DNA from: CAYJLF01 sp964371055 | GTDB taxonomy: Bacteria > Eisenbacteria > RBG-16-71-46 > CAIMUX01 | Reading direction: 5' to 3' | Length of the DNA stretch: 64,000 nucleotides | Assembly (NCBI GenBank): GCA_964371055.1 | Contig: CAYJLF010000012.1 | Span: 1-64,000 of the forward strand | Program-made: the position numbers and the translations under genes | In this document: piece after piece, positions 16,161-24,732 of the stretch | How the letters are laid out: the number at the start of each line of letters is the position of its first letter | Position numbering within the stretch: position 1 is the stretch's first letter | The notes under the pieces: generated by a model | The model's input: only the letters and a program-made list of their open reading frames with translations | What the model was told of the DNA's origin: nothing | Database searches by the model: none

Positions 16161-16708
16161 TTCGCGACCGGGCCGTTTCGCACCGGTATGCCTCCGCCCT
16201 GTTCGGCGCCGCCGTCAAGGCGCGGGCCGCGGAATCGGTGCTGGAAGACCTCGGCTCGCTGGAGGCGCTCTTCGAGCGGGACGACCGCTTCCAGCTCTTC
16301 CTGGAAGCTCCGGATGTGCTGACCGAGAACAAGATCGCGCTGATCGAGCGGGTCCTCTCCGGTCGCGCCCACGAGCTGGTGGTGAGGCTGCTCCTGCTCA
16401 TGCTCGAGAAGAAGAGAATCCAGCACCTGCCCCTCGTCCTGGCCGATTTCCGGGAGCTGGTGGAGGAGCACCTCGGCATCGCGCGCGCGATCGTCACCAG
16501 CGCGGTGCCGCTCGCTCCCGACCAGGCCGGAGACCTGCGGACCCGGCTCGAGAGGATGAGCGGCAAGAAGGTCCGCGTCGACGCGCGGGTCGACCCCGCC
16601 CTTCTGGGCGGCGTGGTCGTCATGATCGGTGGCAAGATCCTCGACGGCAGTCTGAAGCACCGGCTCGAGGAGATGCGCGAGCGGCTCATGACCGCGAGCG
16701 TGCTGTAG
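16157..16708 (+). CDS. atpH: ATP synthase subunit delta
   Basis: A product of 183 residues of the delta/OSCP family. The N-terminal helical domain carries RYASALF; the C-terminal part carries VRVDARVDPALLGGVVVMIG, which matches the family D-x-x-L-I-G-G pattern. It links the F1 head to the b stalk. Translation is coupled to atpF through a four-base overlap. Confidence 0.93.
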   Translation: MIRDRAVSHRYASALFGAAVKARAAESVLEDLGSLEALFERDDRFQLFLEAPDVLTENKIALIERVLSGRAHELVVRLLLLMLEKKRIQHLPLVLADFRELVEEHLGIARAIVTSAVPLAPDQAGDLRTRLERMSGKKVRVDARVDPALLGGVVVMIGGKILDGSLKHRLEEMRERLMTASVL

Positions 16709-16746
16709 GACCAGGCTGTAGAACCAGCGGAGACAGGGGAAGATCC

Positions 16747-18267
16747 ATGGCCTTCAAGCCGGAAGAAGTCAGCGCCATCCTGCAGAAGGAACTCGAGAAG
16801 CACGAGAGCCGGGTCGACATGGCCGACGTCGGTGTCGTCCTGCAGGTGGGAGATGGCATCGCGCGGGTCTGGGGCCTGAAGGAGGCGATGGCGGGCGAAC
16901 TCCTCAAGTTCCCCGGCGATGTCACCGGCTGGGTCTTCAACCTGGAGGAGGACAACGTCGGCGTCGTTCTCTTCGGTTCGGACCAGGCGATCAAGGAGGG
17001 CGATCCGGTGAAGCGCACCGGGAAGATCGCCTCCGTGCCGGCCGGTCCGGCGCTGGTCGGACGGGTCGTGAACCCCCTGGGCGAGCCGCTGGACGGCAAG
17101 GGGCCGATCGCGACCGACGTGCTCTACCCGATCGAGGCGCGGGTGCCGAACGTGGTCCAGCGCCAGCCGGTGAAAGAACCGGTGCAGACCGGAATCAAGG
17201 CGATCGACGCCATGATCCCGATCGGGCGGGGCCAGCGCGAGTTGATCATCGGCGATCGCCAGACCGGCAAGACCGCCATCGCCATCGATACGATCCTGAA
17301 CCAGAAGGGGAAGGATCTCTTCTGCGTCTACGTCGCCGTCGGGCAGAAGGAATCGACCGTCGCGCGCGTGCTCAAGGTCCTGGAAGAGCACGGCGCGATG
17401 GAGTACACCACCGTCGTTTCCGCCACCGCCAGCGACCCGGCGCCGCTCCAGTATCTCGCCCCCTACGCGGGGTGCGCCATCGGCGAGTGGTTCCGCGACC
17501 ATGGGAAGCACGCCCTGTGCATATACGACGATCTCTCAAAGCAGGCGGTCGCCTACCGGCAGCTTTCCCTGCTTCTCCGGCGGCCGCCGGGACGCGAGGC
17601 CTATCCCGGCGACGTCTTCTATCTCCACAGCCGCCTGCTCGAGCGGGCCGCCAAGCTGAATGACCAGCTCGGCGGGGGGAGCCTGACCGCGTTGCCGATC
17701 ATCGAGACGCAAGCCGGAGATGTCTCCGCCTACATCCCCACCAACGTGATCTCGATCACGGACGGCCAGATCTTCCTCGAAAGCGACCTCTTCTACGCCG
17801 GGATCCGGCCCGCGATCAACGCCGGCATCTCGGTCAGCCGCGTCGGCGGCAACGCCCAGACGAAGGCGATGAAGAAGGTCGCGGGCAAGCTGCGCCTCGA
17901 CCTGGCCCAGTACCGCGAGCTGGCGGCCTTTGCGCAGTTCGGCAGCGACCTCGACAAGGCGACGCGCGCGCAGCTCACGCGGGGCGAGCGGATGGTCGAG
18001 CTGCTCAAGCAGGACCAGTACGTGCCGATGGAACTCTGCGACGAGGTGACGCTGATCTTCGCCGGCGTCAACGGCTACCTCGATCCGATCCCCGTCTCCG
18101 AGGTCAGGCGGTTCGAGCGGGAGATCCTGGCCTTCGCGCACGCCGAGCACCCCGACGTGATGCACGATCTGACGAATCTCCGGGACATCAAGCCTGACCT
18201 CGAGCAGAAGCTGCACGACATGATCAAGGAGTTCTCCGGCCGGTTCAGCGCGGAAGCGCGGGCCTAG
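16747..18267 (+). CDS. atpA: ATP synthase subunit alpha
   Basis: A product of 506 residues, the normal length. The non-catalytic nucleotide-binding subunit of F1. Walker A GDRQTGKT, the following P-I-x-x-R segment, and the arginine-finger region SVSRVGGNAQ are present. Start ATG 16747 has AGGGGA six bases upstream; the open frame before it overlaps atpH and is not coding. Confidence 0.96.
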   Translation: MAFKPEEVSAILQKELEKHESRVDMADVGVVLQVGDGIARVWGLKEAMAGELLKFPGDVTGWVFNLEEDNVGVVLFGSDQAIKEGDPVKRTGKIASVPAGPALVGRVVNPLGEPLDGKGPIATDVLYPIEARVPNVVQRQPVKEPVQTGIKAIDAMIPIGRGQRELIIGDRQTGKTAIAIDTILNQKGKDLFCVYVAVGQKESTVARVLKVLEEHGAMEYTTVVSATASDPAPLQYLAPYAGCAIGEWFRDHGKHALCIYDDLSKQAVAYRQLSLLLRRPPGREAYPGDVFYLHSRLLERAAKLNDQLGGGSLTALPIIETQAGDVSAYIPTNVISITDGQIFLESDLFYAGIRPAINAGISVSRVGGNAQTKAMKKVAGKLRLDLAQYRELAAFAQFGSDLDKATRAQLTRGERMVELLKQDQYVPMELCDEVTLIFAGVNGYLDPIPVSEVRRFEREILAFAHAEHPDVMHDLTNLRDIKPDLEQKLHDMIKEFSGRFSAEARA

Positions 18268-18285
18268 AGGGGCGGCGGGGACGGC

Positions 18286-19140
18286 ATGGCGACGCTGAAG
18301 CAGATCCGCCGGCGCATCCGGTCGGTCCGGAGCACGCAGCAGATCACCAAGGCGATGGAGATGGTCGCCGCGGCGAAGCTCCGGCGCTCCCAGGACCGGG
18401 TGGTCGCCTCCCGGCCCTACGCGGCCCGCATCGGCGCGATGCTCGAGGCGCTCTCGGCGGTGGCGGGAGAGCTGCGGCATCCGCTCTTCGAACTCCGGCC
18501 GGTCCGACGGCGGGCTCTGGTCGTCATCGCATCCGACAAGGGGCTCTGCGGCGCCTACAACATGAACGTCTTTCGGGCCGCCGAGAAGTCCCTGGAGGGG
18601 ATCGACCGCGGGACGGTGGAACTCGTGGCGGTCGGGCGGCGCGCCAACCAGTACTTCCGCAAGCGCGGGTGGACCTCCGCCTACAACGTGGCGGAGCTGG
18701 GCGACCAGGCCGATCCCTTTCTCGCGCGGGCCATGGCGCAGGAACTGGTCGGAATGCAGCTCGAAGGACGCGTCGACCGGGTCGACCTGATGTACACGCG
18801 CTTCGTGAGCACCGTCTCGCGGCGCGTCGAGCAGGTCGCGGTGCTGCCGGTGGCGCCCCCGGGCTCGGGGGCGGGGCCGGGACTGGAGTACATCTACGAG
18901 CCGTCGCCGGAGGAGATCTTCCGTACGCTGCTGCCGCGCTACGTCGAGAACCGCCTGCTGCAGGCGATCGCCGAGTCGCTTGCCAGCGAGCACAGCGCCC
19001 GCATGGTGTCGATGGGAGCGGCGACGAAGAACGCGCGGGAGCTGATCGATCACCTCACGCTGGTCGGCAACAAGCTGCGCCAGGCCGCCATCACCCGCGA
19101 GATCTCCGAGATCGTGGGCGGGGCCGAGGGACTGAAGTAG
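18286..19140 (+). CDS. atpG: ATP synthase subunit gamma
   Basis: A product of 284 residues forming the rotor shaft. The N-terminal helix (IRRRIRSVRSTQQITKAMEM) and the C-terminal helix (ATKNARELI, IVGGAEGL) are the conserved coiled coil. SDKGLCGAYN is a family hallmark. Start ATG 18286, 18 bases after atpA. Confidence 0.95.
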   Translation: MATLKQIRRRIRSVRSTQQITKAMEMVAAAKLRRSQDRVVASRPYAARIGAMLEALSAVAGELRHPLFELRPVRRRALVVIASDKGLCGAYNMNVFRAAEKSLEGIDRGTVELVAVGRRANQYFRKRGWTSAYNVAELGDQADPFLARAMAQELVGMQLEGRVDRVDLMYTRFVSTVSRRVEQVAVLPVAPPGSGAGPGLEYIYEPSPEEIFRTLLPRYVENRLLQAIAESLASEHSARMVSMGAATKNARELIDHLTLVGNKLRQAAITREISEIVGGAEGLK

Positions 19141-19231
19141 GTCGGGATTCGGGAGAGGGCACCCGAGCGAAGGTCCCGGTCGATCCGGGGCGGAGCCCCC
19201 GGTGCCGGGATCGAAAAGGAGCATGAGCCTC

Positions 19232-20653
19232 ATGACGCAGGAACCGAACTACGGCAAGGTGTTGCAGGTGATCGGCCCGACGGTCGACGTGGAGTTCCGC
19301 TCCGACCGCCTGCCGCAGATCCTGAACGCCATCACCATCAACGATGCGGAGAAGGGGATCGACCTGACGGTCGAGGCCGCGCTCCACATCGGAGACAACG
19401 TAGTGCGCTGCGTCGCGATGTCCTCGACCGACGGGCTGGTGCGCGGCATGCCCGCGCTCGACACCGGCGGGCCGATCTCGGTTCCGGTCGGAGACCAGGT
19501 GCTGGGGCGGGTCATCAACGTCATCGGCCGGCCGATCGACGAGCGGGGCGAGCTCCCGGATCCGGGCCATCGGTATCCGATCCATCGCCCGGCCCCCAGC
19601 CTGCTCGACCAGGACACCCGGACGGAGATCCTCGAGACCGGCATCAAGGTCGTCGACCTCCTCGCTCCCTACTCCAAGGGAGGGAAGATCGGCCTCTTCG
19701 GCGGCGCCGGGGTGGGGAAGACGGTCATCATCATGGAGCTGATCCGCAACATCGCCACCGAGCACGGCGGTTACTCCGTCTTCGCCGGGGTGGGGGAACG
19801 GACGCGCGAGGGAAACGATCTCTGGCTGGAGATGAACGAGTCAGGGGTCATCAGCAAGACCGCGCTGATCTATGGGCAGATGAACGAGCCCCCGGGCGCC
19901 CGCCTGCGCGTCGGGCTGGCGGGAGTCACGGTCGCCGAGTACTTCCGGGACGAGGCGAACCAGGACGTTCTCCTCTTCATCGACAACATCTTCCGCTTCA
20001 CCCAGGCGGGGAGCGAGGTTTCGGCGCTGTTGGGCCGGATGCCGAGCGCCGTCGGCTACCAGCCGACTCTCTCGACCGAGATGGGGGCTCTGCAGGAGCG
20101 GATCTGCTCGACGACGAAGGGCTCGATCACCTCGGTCCAGGCGATCTATGTGCCGGCCGACGACCTGACCGACCCGGCGCCGGCCACCGCCTTCAGCCAC
20201 CTCGACGCCACCACGGTTCTCTCGCGGCAGATCGCCGAGCTGGGGATCTATCCGGCCGTCGACCCGCTCGACTCGACTTCGCGGATCCTCGACCCGCGCG
20301 TCGTGGGTGAGGAGCACTACCGGGTCGCGCGCGGCGTGCAGAAGATCCTGCAACGGTACAAGGACCTGACCGACATCATCGCGATCCTCGGGATGGACGA
20401 GCTGTCCGACGAAGACAAGATGATCGTCAACCGCGCCCGCCGGATCCAGAAGTACCTGTCGCAGCCCTTCTTCGTCGCGGAGGCGTTCACCAATCGTCCG
20501 GGGCGTTTCGTCAAGCTGTCCGAGACGATCGACGGGTTCCGTCGGATCGTCGAAGGGGAGTTGGACCACGTGCCGGAACAGGCGTTCTACATGGCCGGCG
20601 GGATCGACGAAGTGCTCGAGAACGCCGAGCGGATGAAACTGGAACATGCCTGA
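19232..20653 (+). CDS. atpD: ATP synthase subunit beta
   Basis: A product of 473 residues; the catalytic subunit. Walker A GGAGVGKT, catalytic Glu in GERTREGNDL, Walker B LLFIDNIFRF, and the DELSEE-region counterpart DELSDEDK. ATG 19232 is preferred (AAGGAG ten bases upstream); ATG 19223 sits only one base after that site. Confidence 0.95.
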   Translation: MTQEPNYGKVLQVIGPTVDVEFRSDRLPQILNAITINDAEKGIDLTVEAALHIGDNVVRCVAMSSTDGLVRGMPALDTGGPISVPVGDQVLGRVINVIGRPIDERGELPDPGHRYPIHRPAPSLLDQDTRTEILETGIKVVDLLAPYSKGGKIGLFGGAGVGKTVIIMELIRNIATEHGGYSVFAGVGERTREGNDLWLEMNESGVISKTALIYGQMNEPPGARLRVGLAGVTVAEYFRDEANQDVLLFIDNIFRFTQAGSEVSALLGRMPSAVGYQPTLSTEMGALQERICSTTKGSITSVQAIYVPADDLTDPAPATAFSHLDATTVLSRQIAELGIYPAVDPLDSTSRILDPRVVGEEHYRVARGVQKILQRYKDLTDIIAILGMDELSDEDKMIVNRARRIQKYLSQPFFVAEAFTNRPGRFVKLSETIDGFRRIVEGELDHVPEQAFYMAGGIDEVLENAERMKLEHA

Positions 20654-21059
20654 GAGCTTCCAGCTGACGGTCCTGACGCCGACGAAGACGCTCCTCGACG
20701 AGCGGGTCGAGTCGATCATCGCTCCGGGCGCGGAAGGATATTTCGGCGTCCTGGCGAACCATGCGCCCCTGATTTCCGCGCTCGCGCCCGGCAAGCTGAC
20801 CGTCCGGATGGCGAGGGGGGCAACCCGGACCTACGCCCTCTCCGGAGGATTCCTCGAGGTCGCGGCCAACCGCGCCGTCGTGCTGGCGGACGCGATGGAG
20901 GAACCGGAAGGGATCGACGTGACCCGCGCCCGGCAGGCGGCTGAACGCGCGCGGGGACGGTTGCGCGACACGAGCGGGAAGTGGGACGTCGATCGCGCCG
21001 AGGCGGCGTTGAAGCGGGCCTTGAACCGCGTCAAGGTCGCGACGGAGCCTCGGGAGTAG
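20646..21059 (+). CDS. atpC: ATP synthase subunit epsilon
   Basis: A product of 137 residues. N-terminal beta-sandwich with GYFGVLANHAPLIS and ALSGGFLEV, then a C-terminal two-helix hairpin (ARQAAERARGRL). It couples and inhibits F1. Overlaps the end of atpD by eight bases and closes the operon. Confidence 0.93.
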   Translation: MPESFQLTVLTPTKTLLDERVESIIAPGAEGYFGVLANHAPLISALAPGKLTVRMARGATRTYALSGGFLEVAANRAVVLADAMEEPEGIDVTRARQAAERARGRLRDTSGKWDVDRAEAALKRALNRVKVATEPRE

Positions 21060-21061
21060 CC

Positions 21062-21092
21062 GCCCGGCCCAGAGTCCCCCTCCGGGCCGGCT
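21062..21092 (+). terminator. Possible terminator of atp operon
   Basis: Short stem GCCCGG (21062-21067) with CCGGGC (21082-21087), then GGCTT. No long T-run, so this is only suggestive. Confidence 0.3.
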
Positions 21093-21099
21093 TCACGGC

Positions 21100-21136
21100 G
21101 GCTCAACGGAATGGCTCAACGGAATGGCTCAATCGG
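21100..21136. repeat. 13-bp tandem repeat between convergent genes
   Basis: GGCTCAACGGAAT at 21100 and 21113, then a partial copy GGCTCAATCGG at 21126 that contains the stop codon of the minus-strand peroxiredoxin. Confidence 0.75.
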
Positions 21137-21599
21137 GCTCTACTGTCTCCTTCAGTCTCTCCTCCAGATCGCGCAGCACCTGGGCGGGATGATCCTTGGC
21201 GATCACCGTCGGATAGGCCCGCTCGATCCTCCCGTCGGCTCCGATCAGGTAGCTGATTCTCCGAGCGTAGACGGCGTCCCGGACGTCGCAGGCGCCGCAC
21301 GCCATTCCCAGCTCCCTCCCGGTGTCGCACAGGAGCCGGAACGGGAAGTCGAATTTGCGGGCGAAGGCAGCGTTTGCCACCTCGTCGTCGAAGCTGGCGC
21401 CGAGGATGACGGTGTCGAGCGCGGCGAAACGGTCGGCGAGATCGCGGAACCCGCGACCCTCGGCCGTTCACCCGGGGGTGTCCGCCTTCGGGTAGAACCA
21501 GAGGATGACACGACGACCGCGAAGATCGGACAGGCGAAGATCGGTGCCATCGTGTGCGCGCACGACGCAGTCGGGAGCGAGGTCTTCGGGTTCGAGCAC
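21129..21599 (-). CDS. bcp: Bcp/PrxQ-type peroxiredoxin with in-frame TGA at the catalytic Cys (probable selenoprotein)
   Basis: Reading the minus strand from GTG 21599 (AGGAGGTGA upstream at ideal spacing) gives 156 residues, the length of E. coli Bcp, if the single TGA at complement 21468-21470 is read through. That TGA is codon 44 and falls exactly where Bcp has its peroxidatic Cys: the context is FYPKADTPG-[TGA]-T, against TPGCT in the family. Sequence on both sides is clean peroxiredoxin (DLAPDCVV upstream; FRDLADRFAALDTVILGAS and RISYLIGADGRIERAYP downstream). A hairpin with a GUU loop follows the TGA (see separate entry). Selenocysteine peroxiredoxins are known in bacteria. Bcp-type enzymes reduce peroxides using thiols in the cytoplasm. 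The usual resolving Cys five residues later is absent; other Cys lie further on. The alternative is a nonsense mutation or sequencing error, which is less likely given the exact position. Confidence 0.85.
21438..21461 (-). promoter_or_regulatory. SECIS-like hairpin for selenocysteine insertion
   Basis: Beginning six bases after the TGA, the mRNA can fold as GAG-g-GUCGCGG, loop GUU, CCGCGAUCUC: ten pairs with one bulged G and one G-U pair. Bacterial SECIS elements sit just after the UGA, with a small apical loop starting with G about 16-37 bases downstream; here the loop begins 17 bases after the TGA. Confidence 0.7.
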
Positions 21600-21624
21600 A
21601 GGTCACCTCCTCGTTGGGTGGACG

Positions 21625-22440
21625 TTAAGATTCCACTCGAAGTTTACGGCGTAATTCGCTACCCAGAATAGCGTTAGTCGATATAGCACTCTGACCGCGG
21701 ATCGTGCGGTTTCCCGCCAGGTCGGTGAAGATCCCACCCGCCTCCTCGATGACCGGCAGGAGCGCGGCGCAGTCCCAGATCGACATCAGAGGATCGATCA
21801 TCGCTTCCGCCCGACCGGTGGCCACCAGCGCGTGTCCGTAGCAGTCTCCCCAGGTGCGGGTGAGGCCGGCCTGCCGGGCCAGGGCGCTCCATCCGGCGGG
21901 GCGGGCGCCGCTCTCCCCGGGGTCGTCCGGGGGGCGGGCGGAGTCGGTCAAAAGGACGGCCGCCTCCTCGATCCGGGAGACCTCGGACACGCGACAGGGT
22001 CGGCCGTTCCACCAGCAGCCTCGGCCGCGGGCCGCTGCCACCGTTTCCCCCAGCGCCGGGAAGTGGATGACCCCCGCGATCACCTCGGCGCCGCCCCCCG
22101 TGACCTCTCCCTCTTCGACTCCGATCAGGACGCCGTAGAGCGGGACTCCGCGGAGGAACGAGCGCGTGCCGTCGATCGGATCGAGGATCCACCGACGCAG
22201 GGCCTGTGGACGAACGCTTCCCATCTCCTCGCCGATGATGCCGTCATCCGGAAATGAGCGCTCGATCCGCGCCCGGAGAATCTGCTCGGCCTCCCGATCG
22301 GCGATCGTGACCGGCGAGTGATCCGGCTTCCACTCCGCCGCGATCCCGGTCTGGAAGTGACGGAGGGTGGCCTTGCCGGCCAACCAGGCCGCCTCGACCG
22401 CGAAGTCGAGGATCGAGGCGTGGGACACGGGCGGATGCAC
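21625..22440 (-). CDS. hisN: Inositol-monophosphatase-family phosphatase, histidinol-phosphatase (HisN)-like
   Basis: A product of 271 residues. Metal-site motifs of the family: SPVTIADREAE, GEEMG, DPIDGTRSFLRG, and WDCAALLPVIEEAGG. Several features favour the HisN subgroup over general inositol phosphatases: GVPLYGVLIGV, the TWGDCYGHALVATGRAE block and the FTDLAGN end. HisN removes phosphate from histidinol phosphate in histidine synthesis; no other his gene is nearby. Start GTG 22440 has AGGAGG eight bases upstream; the open frame runs 21 codons further but lacks a better site. The 3' end is less GC-rich than its surroundings. Confidence 0.85.
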   Translation of the reverse strand: MHPPVSHASILDFAVEAAWLAGKATLRHFQTGIAAEWKPDHSPVTIADREAEQILRARIERSFPDDGIIGEEMGSVRPQALRRWILDPIDGTRSFLRGVPLYGVLIGVEEGEVTGGGAEVIAGVIHFPALGETVAAARGRGCWWNGRPCRVSEVSRIEEAAVLLTDSARPPDDPGESGARPAGWSALARQAGLTRTWGDCYGHALVATGRAEAMIDPLMSIWDCAALLPVIEEAGGIFTDLAGNRTIRGQSAISTNAILGSELRRKLRVES

Positions 22441-22507
22441 CTGTTCTTCCTCCTTCCCTTCGCGAGGCTCGACGCCGGCGCGGCGGACCCAGTTTTTCAG
22501 CACCCTG

Positions 22508-23341
22508 TTAGTGCTCGGTGATCTCCCGGTAGTATTCCGGCCTCCGGTCGGCCAGGACGTGATTGCGTGGCGTGACCTCTTTGTCGCGGGCCGTGGCGGG
22601 ATCGATCTGAAGGACGGAGATCGCCTCCCCTTCGGCCGGCGCCTCCGACAAGATCTCCCCGCGCGGTGAAACGATGAGGGAGCGACCGGTGAATGTCAGG
22701 TCGCGTTCCGCCCCGTCCCGGTTGGCGAGGACGGTCCAGACCCGGTTCAGCATCGCGAGGACCGGGACCGCTCGCTGCGCGAGTCCGGGGAGGACCAGGT
22801 TCGACGGATGGCAGATGAGATCGGCCCCCTTCAGCGCGAGGACCCGCCAGGCCTCCGGAAACTGCCAGTCGAAGCAGATCAGGATCCCGACCCGGCAGGT
22901 CCACTCGCCGCGCCGAGGCCCGAGATCCTGCGCCGCCAGGTCGAGGACCGGAAATCCCAGGTCACCGGGGGTGAAGAGATCCTTCTCGTCCCAGAAGAGA
23001 TGGATCTTGCGGTAGAGCCCGCGGAGACCACCGGGTCCGACCAGCACGGCGCTGTTGTAGATCCGGTCGCCATCCGCCTCGCAGAGCCCCGCGACGATAA
23101 AGAGCCGGTGCCGTTCGGCGAGTTCGCGGAGCAGGCGCGAGTACGGTCCATCCCCGGCCGGCTCCGCGCAGGCCCGCGCCTCCGCGACCGAGGAGAATCG
23201 GTAACCGCTGCTGGCGAGTTCGGGCAGGACCAGGAGGTCCGCCCCCTCGTCGGCGGCCCGGTCCACCATCCGGGCCGTGGTCCGGCGGTTTCCGTCGAGA
23301 TCGCCGAGGCTCGGCGCGAATTGGGCGAATCCGATCTTCAT
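22508..23341 (-). CDS. Carbon-nitrogen hydrolase (nitrilase superfamily)
   Basis: A product of 277 residues. The Glu-Lys-Cys triad is complete: LPELASSGY, YRKIHLFWDE and GILICFDWQFPE. Start ATG 23341, with GGGAGAG upstream; the frame upstream lacks signals. Members hydrolyse amides (N-carbamoyl compounds, omega-amides, amidases). The substrate is not evident. It precedes hisN on the same strand by 67 bases, so they may be cotranscribed. Cytoplasmic. Confidence 0.88.
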   Translation of the reverse strand: MKIGFAQFAPSLGDLDGNRRTTARMVDRAADEGADLLVLPELASSGYRFSSVAEARACAEPAGDGPYSRLLRELAERHRLFIVAGLCEADGDRIYNSAVLVGPGGLRGLYRKIHLFWDEKDLFTPGDLGFPVLDLAAQDLGPRRGEWTCRVGILICFDWQFPEAWRVLALKGADLICHPSNLVLPGLAQRAVPVLAMLNRVWTVLANRDGAERDLTFTGRSLIVSPRGEILSEAPAEGEAISVLQIDPATARDKEVTPRNHVLADRRPEYYREITEH

Positions 23342-23488
23342 GGCACTCTCCCTTCGTGCGCCGCCCGCGCTCGCCCGGGCCGGTGCCCCCTCACGCCCCT
23401 GGGCGCGTCCCGCGACAGTACCGGTCCGGAGCACTCCGGTCCAGCCGGGCGCCGATGATCCCGGCTCTTCCCGCGGCGATCCTCGCCG

Positions 23489-23517
23489 GTGCCGAAGAGG
23501 CCGGCCGGTGTTACACT
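23489..23517 (+). promoter_or_regulatory. Possible promoter for wzz-like gene, near-leaderless
   Basis: TACACT (23512-23517) lies nine bases before ATG 23527, with a poor -35 (GTGCCG). No ribosome site is present between them. Confidence 0.4.
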
Positions 23518-23526
23518 CCGCCCGAT

Positions 23527-24729
23527 ATGACCTATCTCGATCAGCTCCTCGCCCTCCTGCGCTGGAAGCGGATGATCCTCCTCAACACTCTGGGGGTGGC
23601 CGTCGCGTCGGTGATCGTCGCGTTGCTTCTGCCCAAGTGGTATCGCGCCACGGCCTCGGTTTTCCCGCCCGAGGAGGAGGGAGGAATTCTCAGCAATCTC
23701 TCGGGTCTGATGTCGGCCGCGACCTTCGGCGCGGGGCGCTCCGCGCTGCCGGTTCTCGCCAGTCCCTCGGATCTCCTCGCCGCGGTCGTCGATTCGCGCA
23801 CCGTCCGGGAGGAGATCGTCCGCCAGTTCGACCTGGCGCCGGTCTACAAGGTGAAGACGGTCGACGAGGCGCTCGAGGTCATGCGGGGACGGGTGACGAT
23901 CAAGGTGGGAGGCGAGGGAGTCGTCAAGGTGCGGGTTCTCGATCGGGATCCCGAGCGGGCCGCCGCCATGGCCAACGCTTTCGTCGCCGAGCTCGATCGG
24001 GTCAACCGGGAGAAACGCAACAGCTCCGCGCGGCAGGCCCGCCTCTTCCTGGAGCGGCGTCTCGAGCAGAACCGGCGGGATCTCGCGGCCGCCGAGGATT
24101 CGCTCCGTTGGCTGCAGGAGCGCACCGGCGCCCTCCTGCCGGAGGAACAGCTGCGCACGCTGATCGGCGCCGCCGCGGAGGTCCAGGTCCAGCTTCTTCT
24201 CCGGGAGGTCGATCTCGCGGTGCTTCGTGCGCAGGTGGGACCCGGTCATCCCGACCTGTTGGCGGCCGAAGGGGAGACGCGGGCCCTGCGCGCGCGGCTC
24301 GATGAGCTGGAGGCTTCGCCGCCGGAGCTCCCCGGCGTTCCCGGCGCCGGGCGACCTTTACGGCTCCCTTTGACGGCCTATCCCGGACTGGCGGTGGAGT
24401 ACCTCCGGGCCGCGCGTGCCGTCAAGGTCGAGGAGACGATCTTCGAATTCCTGACGCAGCAGTACGAGCAGTACCGGCTCCAGGAGAGTCGGGACACGCC
24501 GACGGTGCAGGTGCTGGATCGTGCGGTTCCTCCGACCCGGAGACATCGCCCGGTGCGTTGGCTGATCTGCACCAGCGCGACTCTGGTGGCCTTTGCGGCC
24601 AGCGTCGCCCTCGCCGCCGCGCTCGAAGCGCTCTCGCGCCTGCGCCGGGACGACGCGCCGCGCTTCGATCGGTTGCGCCGCGTGGCCGGCGAGCTGGGGC
24701 TCGGGGCGGCTCTCGACCGCGTCCGCTAG
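23527..24729 (+). CDS. Polysaccharide chain-length determinant (Wzz/GumC-like)
   Basis: A product of 400 residues. N-terminal Wzz domain with a first membrane helix (residues about 17-36, after MTYLDQLLALLRWKR), a long periplasmic stretch with coiled-coil regions (QARLFLERRLEQNRRDLAAA), and a second membrane helix (about 346-366) followed by a short cytoplasmic tail. The Pro/Gly-rich element before the last helix is VLDRAVPPTRRHRPVR, matching the family V-x-D-x-A-x-x-P. No tyrosine kinase domain follows. It sets the length of exported polysaccharide. Coupled to the polymerase/ligase gene three bases downstream. Confidence 0.85.
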   Translation: MTYLDQLLALLRWKRMILLNTLGVAVASVIVALLLPKWYRATASVFPPEEEGGILSNLSGLMSAATFGAGRSALPVLASPSDLLAAVVDSRTVREEIVRQFDLAPVYKVKTVDEALEVMRGRVTIKVGGEGVVKVRVLDRDPERAAAMANAFVAELDRVNREKRNSSARQARLFLERRLEQNRRDLAAAEDSLRWLQERTGALLPEEQLRTLIGAAAEVQVQLLLREVDLAVLRAQVGPGHPDLLAAEGETRALRARLDELEASPPELPGVPGAGRPLRLPLTAYPGLAVEYLRAARAVKVEETIFEFLTQQYEQYRLQESRDTPTVQVLDRAVPPTRRHRPVRWLICTSATLVAFAASVALAAALEALSRLRRDDAPRFDRLRRVAGELGLGAALDRVR

Positions 24730-24732
24730 GGA

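Noticed and set aside
21245..21606. Alternative minus-strand frames that bridge the TGA in the peroxiredoxin gene by a frameshift
   Set aside because: The same frame resumes directly after the TGA with perfect family alignment, so no shift is needed; the other frames give low-complexity protein.
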